From the NCBI GenBank assembly GCA_021811325.1, contig JAJZPE010000009.1:1-42225 (forward strand): 42,225 nt of DNA, given 5' to 3'. Source of the DNA: Bacillota bacterium. Its GTDB lineage: Bacteria; Bacillota; Sulfobacillia; JAJYWN01; JAJZPE01. Position numbers and translations under genes: made by a program. The notes below the pieces were generated by a model. It did no database searches, was not told the origin of the DNA, and worked only from the letters and a program-made list of their open reading frames with translations. This document shows positions 38,136 through 42,225 of the stretch, piece after piece; the stretch's first letter is position 1, and the number at the start of each line of letters is the position of its first letter.

Positions 38136-38835
38136 ACTGCGTGACCTGCATACCTACTATGGGGTCATCCATGCGGTCAAGGGGCTCTCCCTGACCGTTG
38201 ACAAGGGCGAGATCGTCACCCTCATCGGCTCCAACGGAGCCGGCAAGTCGACCACCCTGAAGGCCATCTCCGGCCTCCTGAAGGCCCAGCAAGGGGAGAT
38301 CCACCTGGAGGGACGGCGCATCGACGGGCTTCCGCCGCATGTCATCGCCGGATACCGGGTGGGCCACGTCCCCGAGGGCCGGCGCATCTTCCCCCGCCTC
38401 ACCGTCCGCGAGAACCTCGAGATGGGGGCGTTCGTTTGCCCGACCCGGGCGGAGACCCACCAAGCCCTGGAACGGGCGACGGCCCTCTTCCCGCGGCTCA
38501 AGGAACGGCTCAACCAGAAGGGCGGCACGCTCTCCGGCGGCGAGCAACAAATGCTGGCCATCGGCCGGGCCCTGATGATGAACCCCAAGATCCTGCTCCT
38601 CGATGAGCCGTCGATGGGGCTCGCGCCGGTCCTGGTCGAGCAGATTTTCGACATCATCAAGCAGCTCAACCAGGCCGGAACGACCATCCTCCTGGTCGAG
38701 CAGAACGCGCACCAGGCCCTGCAGGTCGCCGGGCGCGGCTACGTCATTCAGACCGGGAGCATCGTCCTCGCCGACAAGGCCGACACGCTACGGCGGAACG
38801 AGATGGTCCGCCGGGTCTACCTCGGGGAGAACTGA
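38122..38835 (+). CDS. livF: Liv-type importer ATPase
   Basis: This 237-aa ATPase starts LLELRDLHTYYGVIHAVKGLSLTVDKGEIVTLIGSNGAGKSTTLKAISGL. It then shows VPEGRRIFPRLTVRENLEMGA, signature LSGGEQQMLAIGRALM and Walker B ILLLDEPSMGLAP. It ends RRVYLGEN, the standard LivF layout. GTG 38122 is used with GGGGGTGAG upstream. Last gene of livKHMGF. Confidence 0.95.
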   Translation: MALLELRDLHTYYGVIHAVKGLSLTVDKGEIVTLIGSNGAGKSTTLKAISGLLKAQQGEIHLEGRRIDGLPPHVIAGYRVGHVPEGRRIFPRLTVRENLEMGAFVCPTRAETHQALERATALFPRLKERLNQKGGTLSGGEQQMLAIGRALMMNPKILLLDEPSMGLAPVLVEQIFDIIKQLNQAGTTILLVEQNAHQALQVAGRGYVIQTGSIVLADKADTLRRNEMVRRVYLGEN

Positions 38836-38886
38836 GCGCCCGGGGGATTGCGGACGGCAACGACGGCGACGGACCAGGAACAGACG

Positions 38887-38932
38887 AAAAAAAGAAAGCC
38901 AGGTCCCGCGAATTCGCGTTGGACCTGGCTTT
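38887..38932 (-). terminator. Terminator between livF and the nitrilase gene
   Basis: AAAGCCAGGTCC and GGACCTGGCTTT form a 12-bp stem around an inner palindrome CGCGAATTCGCG. On the minus strand a C and then TTTTTTT follow, so it ends the nitrilase transcript. On the plus strand GCTCTTTG follows, so it may also serve livF. Confidence 0.88.
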
Positions 38933-38958
38933 GCTCTTTGTCTGACCGTCGGGGTGAC

Positions 38959-39927
38959 TCAGGCCCCGGCCTTTCGGGTGAACAACACGCTGTCCTTCTC
39001 CGCCCTGTTCACGATGAGCTGAAAGACGTCCGGTCTAGCGTAATGCCCGACCACGTCGAAGTCGAACCGGCTGGCGGCGATCTGATCAAGGTCCAGTTCC
39101 GCACGGAGGATGTCCTCGCGGCCGTAAACGGGCTCCACAATGTACTGGCCGAGAGGCCCCACGATGGCGCTCCCGCCACGGCACATCACCTCGGGAGCCG
39201 TCTTCAGTTCGTCGTAACAGGCCAGGTCGCTCGGGTATATGTCCTTGGTCACGAACTGGTTGCAGGCCAGGACGAAGCACCGGCCCTCGAGGGCGATGTG
39301 GCGAATGGTCGACTGCCACGTTTCGCGGGCGTCGGCCGTAGGGGCCAGATAGAGCTGCACCCCTTGGGCGTATATGGCCGTTCGCGCCAGGGGCATGTAG
39401 TTTTCCCAGCAAATCAAGCCGCCCATCTTGCCATACGGGGTATCGACGACGGTCAGGGTGCTCCCATCACCTTCCCCCCAGATCAGCCGCTCGGAAGCGG
39501 TCGGTTTGAGCTTGCGGTGCTTGCCCAGGAGCTCACCGTCGGGGCCGAAGTAGAGGATGGTGCAGTAGAGGGTGCCGCCGCCCAACTCACCGACCCTTTC
39601 GATGACCCCCACGGCGAGGAAAGCGCCGGCCTGGTGGGCGGCCTCGCCCAAGGCCTCCGTTGTGGCGCTGGGGACGACGACGCTGTTCCTCCAGTAGCGG
39701 AGCCAGTCGGCCCGTCCGGCCTCCGAACGGCTGCCGACGCTCGTGCCGAAGGTCAACCCCCGCGGGTAGCCCGGGATGAAGGCCTCCGGGAATAGGATGA
39801 CCTCGGCCCCCCCGGCGGCCGCCTGCTGGATAAGCGAGACTGCTTTCTCTGTCGAGGCTTCGCGGTCCATCAGCACCGACGCGGCTTGGACCACCGCCAC
39901 CTTGACCCGATTGCCGGCCGCAGCCAA
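38959..39927 (-). CDS. Nitrilase (carbon-nitrogen hydrolase family)
   Basis: This enzyme of about 322 aa converts nitriles to carboxylic acids and ammonia. The catalytic triad is visible: Glu in ILFPEAFIPGYPRG, Lys in KHRKLKPTASER and Cys in GGLICWENYMPLARTAIYA. The WENYMPLAR context and the RLIWGEGDGS segment match true nitrilases better than amidases. The 411-aa ORF has a long unrelated N-terminus. The TTG at 39927, with GGGGGGTG 6 nt upstream, is preferred, and a GTG at 39936 is possible. It is convergent with livF, and an ArsA relic lies just upstream. Confidence 0.9.
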   Translation of the reverse strand: MAAAGNRVKVAVVQAASVLMDREASTEKAVSLIQQAAAGGAEVILFPEAFIPGYPRGLTFGTSVGSRSEAGRADWLRYWRNSVVVPSATTEALGEAAHQAGAFLAVGVIERVGELGGGTLYCTILYFGPDGELLGKHRKLKPTASERLIWGEGDGSTLTVVDTPYGKMGGLICWENYMPLARTAIYAQGVQLYLAPTADARETWQSTIRHIALEGRCFVLACNQFVTKDIYPSDLACYDELKTAPEVMCRGGSAIVGPLGQYIVEPVYGREDILRAELDLDQIAASRFDFDVVGHYARPDVFQLIVNRAEKDSVLFTRKAGA

Positions 39928-39929
39928 AC

Positions 39930-40262
39930 TCAACACCCCCCACTTGGGGATTCTTTGGGCCGAACGGCGGCACCTGCTCGGATACCGCTGGATTCTCGTT
40001 TCAGAGTCCCCCCCGTAGAGCATACCACCGACTTCGCGTAGCGTGGGAGGTCTGAGACGTCGTGATCCAACAGCGGCAGGTGTGACCGGAGCAGGCCGGT
40101 GAAACGGGACTCGATCTCCTTCAGGTAACTGGTCTGCAGCTTGGCCCGGGAGGCCAGGAAGCGATTGCCCTCGACGACCTCCGGTTGGATGCACTGGTTG
40201 ATGACCAGAGCCTGAACCGGGATGCCGAGCCGGCTCAAACCCTTGATGGCGCTACTGGCCCA
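39930..40262 (-). pseudogene. ArsA/Get3-family ATPase, C-terminal relic
   Basis: After a TAA at 40263-40265 the same frame encodes AIKGLSRLGIPVQALVINQ, then FLASRAKLQTSYLKEIESRF and LPLLDHDVSDLPRYAKSV. These match the C-terminal part of ArsA-type ATPases (GIPV...VVNQ..., ...QQ.YL.EIE..F...LPLL..EV.G). The P-loop half is missing. The tail after the match is unrelated. It has no RBS and is most likely a leftover from a deletion or rearrangement. Confidence 0.6.
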
Positions 40263-40418
40263 TTACTGGGTGATGAGTGGCCGTTTGATCTCCATCATCC
40301 ATAGCCCGTTGCTCCAGGTAGCCCCGGAGATGAGGTCGCCACGACCGCCGGTGGCCGGGCCGAGGATGCGTTCCGGCACAACCGCGTAGTCCTCTAGGGA
40401 GGCTGGCAGTACCAACCG
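40263..40418 (-). pseudogene. Relic of an ethylbenzene-dehydrogenase-like haem-binding domain
   Basis: Between a TAG and a TAA, 51 codons encode a peptide with AVVPERILGPATGGRGDL, SGATWSNGLWMMEIKRPL and a final ITQ. This is the pattern of the C-terminal strands of the EB_dh (cytochrome c-552/DMSO-reductase-like gamma subunit) haem domain, where W-x-x-G-x-W-x-x-E-x-x-R-x-L is conserved. No start codon with RBS or upstream domain is present. Assigned by pattern only. Confidence 0.5.
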
Positions 40419-40429
40419 CTAGCCAATGG

Positions 40430-40550
40430 CAAAGGTGTCCGCCGCGAGGCGGAATCCGGAGAAAGCCGGAGGCAACGTCCCGGCCCGAGGAACACGAACC
40501 AGTCAGGCCAGATGCATTCGGGCGAGCGTGGCGGACGGCGGAAGTTCCTA
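40430..40550 (+). other. Possible group II intron 5' remnant
   Basis: The stretch containing GTGTCCGCCGCGAGG, GGAGGCAACGTCCCGG and CGAGGAACACGAACCAG resembles the region between a group II intron start and its reverse transcriptase gene. No reverse transcriptase or domain V is present. The rest of the gap to 40613 shows nothing recognisable. Confidence 0.25.
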
Positions 40551-40613
40551 GGCTACAGCATGTACTGAATCCATCTCACGCGGCTGCCCGCGTTCCTCTG
40601 CTACGCGGACAAA

Positions 40614-40667
40614 ACGTAAACCAGAGCCCATAAGCAGGTTGACAATTGTTCTTTTGTGTGGTCTCAT
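40614..40667 (+). promoter_or_regulatory. birA-bioY promoter with BirA-type operator
   Basis: ACGTAAACC (40614-40622) and GGTTGACAA (40637-40645) are inverted half-sites separated by 14 bp, close to the BirA operator TTGTAAACC-N14-GGTTTACAA. The right half-site contains the -35 box TTGACA (40639-40644). An extended -10 (TGG-TCTCAT, to 40667) follows after 17 bp. Bound BirA would block the promoter when biotin is plentiful. Confidence 0.7.
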
Positions 40668-40687
40668 GTCTTCATGGGGGTGCGGTT

Positions 40688-41650
40688 ATGCGTGAGCGGC
40701 TTCTTAAGTCACTGCAGGACGGAAACTACGTTTCCGGACAGGCTCTCGCTGAATGCCTTGGCGTTAGCCGCGCAGCGGTCAACAAGGCGATCAATCAGCT
40801 AAGGGCAGACGGCTACGCAATCGACGCGGTGCCCAATCGCGGCTACCGCTTGCTCAGCCGGCCCGACCTGCTGACTGTCGCAGAAGCAGTGCCCTATCTT
40901 AGCACCGATGCGCTCGGACGGCATTGGCACCACGTCCGCGAGGCGGACTCCACGAACGCTCTGGCGCGCGAGCTGGCGGAAGCGGGCGCGCCGGATGGGC
41001 TGGTGGTCGTCGCTGAGACTCAGCGGGCCGGCCGGGGGCGCCTCGGGCGCGCCTGGTCGTCGCCGCGTGGAGGGATTTGGTTCTCGCTGCTGCTGCGCCC
41101 CAGACTGTTGCCGAGCGCCGCCGCCATGCTGACGCTGGGGGCGGCGGTGGCGGCTGCCGAGGCCACCGAGGCGGTGGCCGGGATAACGTGCGGCATTAAA
41201 TGGCCGAACGACCTGCTGGTGAACGGCCGCAAAGTCGCCGGTATCCTGACGGAGATGTCGGCCGAGCTCGATCAACTGAACTACATCGTGCTCGGCGTCG
41301 GGCTGAACGCCAACTTCGCGGCTGCGCTGCTCCCCGAGGGTTTATTGGTGCGGGCGACGACGCTCATCGAGGAGAAGGGCGAGAAGGTCTCGCGAGCCGC
41401 GTGGCTTGGCGCCTTCCTCAACCGCTGTGAGTTTTGGCGACGGCTGTTGGAGACTGGGGCGCGTCAGCGGCTGATCTCTGCTTGGCGCGGCCGGTCTGTC
41501 ACACTGGGGCAGTCGGTGACCGTCACCACGCCGACGGCGCGCTTCAGCGGCCGCGCGGTGGACATTGACTCCGACGGCGCGCTGGTGGTAGAGACTGAAG
41601 ACGGCGCGCGCGTCCGCGTCGCGGATGGCGATGTTACCCTGCGGGAGTAA
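40688..41650 (+). CDS. birA: Bifunctional biotin-[acetyl-CoA-carboxylase] ligase / biotin repressor
   Basis: This 320-aa group II BirA has an N-terminal winged helix (GQALAECLGVSRAAVNKAINQLRADGYAI) for operator binding. The ligase core includes DSTNALARELA, the biotinyl-AMP loop GRGRLGRAWSSPRGGIWFS and KWPNDLLVNGRKVAGILTEMS. A C-terminal SH3-like domain starts near 265 (LISAWRGRSVTLGQSVTV). It attaches biotin to carboxylases and represses biotin genes. GGGGGTG lies 5 nt before the ATG at 40688; the 334-aa ORF starts inside the promoter. It lies 16 bp upstream of bioY and is preceded by a BirA-type operator. Confidence 0.95.
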   Translation: MRERLLKSLQDGNYVSGQALAECLGVSRAAVNKAINQLRADGYAIDAVPNRGYRLLSRPDLLTVAEAVPYLSTDALGRHWHHVREADSTNALARELAEAGAPDGLVVVAETQRAGRGRLGRAWSSPRGGIWFSLLLRPRLLPSAAAMLTLGAAVAAAEATEAVAGITCGIKWPNDLLVNGRKVAGILTEMSAELDQLNYIVLGVGLNANFAAALLPEGLLVRATTLIEEKGEKVSRAAWLGAFLNRCEFWRRLLETGARQRLISAWRGRSVTLGQSVTVTTPTARFSGRAVDIDSDGALVVETEDGARVRVADGDVTLRE

Positions 41651-41666
41651 AGGAGGTTCATTGCAG

Positions 41667-42218
41667 TTGAAGACACAACGCATTGCTTTAGTTGCTCTCT
41701 TTGCTGCCCTCACTGCAGTATGCGCCCAGATCACGGTGCCGCTGCCGCTCGTGCCGATCACGCTGCAGACGTTTGCTGTCATCATGTCCGGGCTGCTCCT
41801 CGGGCCCGGGCTGGGGGCCCTGACCCAGTTGGTCTACCTGTTGCTGGGGGCGGTCGGGCTGCCGGTGTTCGCCGGTTTTCACGCCGGGCCGGCCTCTCTC
41901 GTTGGGCCGAGCGGCGGCTACCTCTGGGGGTTTGTCGCGGCAGCGTTCATCGCCGGTCTCGTCAGCCGCGACCCCGAAGTCAGTCTCGGCCGTTTAACCG
42001 TAGCCGCACTGGCAGCGACGCTGGTCGTCTACGCTGTTGGCCTACCCTGGCTGGCTGCCGTCGCGCATCTGCCGTTTAGCGCAGCTATTGAGGTAGGCTT
42101 GGTGCCGTTTCTGCCGGGCGACGCGGCGAAGGTCGCCCTTACGATCTACCTCGCTTGGGCGCTCCGGCGGCGCGGCGTGGGCGGCCAGGCGCAAACCGGT
42201 AAACCCTCGGGGAGTTGA
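41667..42218 (+). CDS. bioY: Biotin transporter BioY (ECF S-component)
   Basis: This 183-aa membrane protein has six hydrophobic segments. The BioY hallmarks are ALFAALTAVCAQITVPLPLVPITLQTFAVIMSGLLLGPGLGALTQLVYLLLGAVGLPVFAGF and GPSGGYLWGFVAAAFIAGL. The end FLPGDAAKVALTIYLAW is also typical. It binds biotin and works with the shared ECF module or alone. AGGAGG lies 10 nt before the TTG at 41667; a TTG at 41661 is only 4 nt away and less likely. It is co-transcribed with birA. The window ends 7 bp after its stop codon. Confidence 0.93.
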   Translation: MKTQRIALVALFAALTAVCAQITVPLPLVPITLQTFAVIMSGLLLGPGLGALTQLVYLLLGAVGLPVFAGFHAGPASLVGPSGGYLWGFVAAAFIAGLVSRDPEVSLGRLTVAALAATLVVYAVGLPWLAAVAHLPFSAAIEVGLVPFLPGDAAKVALTIYLAWALRRRGVGGQAQTGKPSGS

Positions 42219-42225
42219 AACCGCA

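Noticed and set aside
39928-40194. N-terminal 89 residues of the 411-aa nitrilase ORF
   Set aside because: They are an out-of-frame reading of the ArsA relic; the nitrilase fold starts at VKVAVVQAAS.

Overview
This 42 kb window looks like chromosome of a high-GC, spore-forming member of the Bacillota (Firmicutes, clostridial side). The evidence is T-box leaders in front of pheST and thrS, an L20-type leader and a non-ATG start for infC, a sporulation-type YtxC gene, a YqzL-like micro-protein, strong Shine-Dalgarno sequences and sigma-A promoters of TTGACx/TATAAT type. The class cannot be fixed from the sequence alone.

Layout. 1-226: C-terminal end of an IS630-type transposase. 314-2580: ABC-F translation factor with a leader holding its own promoter, a 14-codon reading frame and an RBS-sequestering inverted repeat. 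2601-6500: pheS-pheT with a Phe T-box. 6584-14235: an eight-gene sulfur/redox operon (tusA, MvhD-like, chimeric HdrA with a GltD module, HdrA, small winged helix, HdrC, HdrB, DsrE) followed by an ArsR-type regulator. 14390-18850: an unassigned transcript-like stretch, an IS701-family element with a CTAG target duplication, a split coaB/coaC-like pair and an IS3-family element. 18996-24963: yqzL-like gene, TrmH/SpoU methyltransferase, rplT, rpmI, infC, an RRM protein, a membrane protein and thrS. 24986-27711: DUF445 protein, a secreted protein and ytxC. 28026-31264: three-gene ABC-2 exporter with a leader that contains a small ORF and a terminator. 31313-33520: L-asparaginase and a membrane protein. 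33830-38835: livKHMGF branched-chain amino-acid (or amide) importer. 38959-40418: nitrilase, then relics of ArsA and of an ethylbenzene-dehydrogenase-like haem domain. 40614-42218: birA-bioY behind a BirA-type operator.

How it fits together. The translation genes (thrS-infC-rpmI-rplT-trmH-yqzL and pheST) are all on the minus strand and form the kind of block that is often contiguous in Firmicutes. Here about 12.5 kb of accessory DNA (sulfur/Hdr operon, two IS elements, coaB/coaC pair) lies between yqzL and pheS. The Hdr operon is the best candidate for an under-described system: a sulfur carrier pair (TusA, DsrE) is translationally coupled to a heterodisulfide-reductase-like electron-transfer complex. 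One HdrA of that complex carries an inserted NAD(P)H-dependent GltD-type flavoprotein module, and its MvhD-like subunit has a rearranged cysteine set. A plausible but unproven role is NAD(P)H- or ferredoxin-linked reduction or formation of protein-bound sulfane sulfur. The right-hand third looks like nitrogen scavenging (asparaginase, Liv importer, nitrilase).
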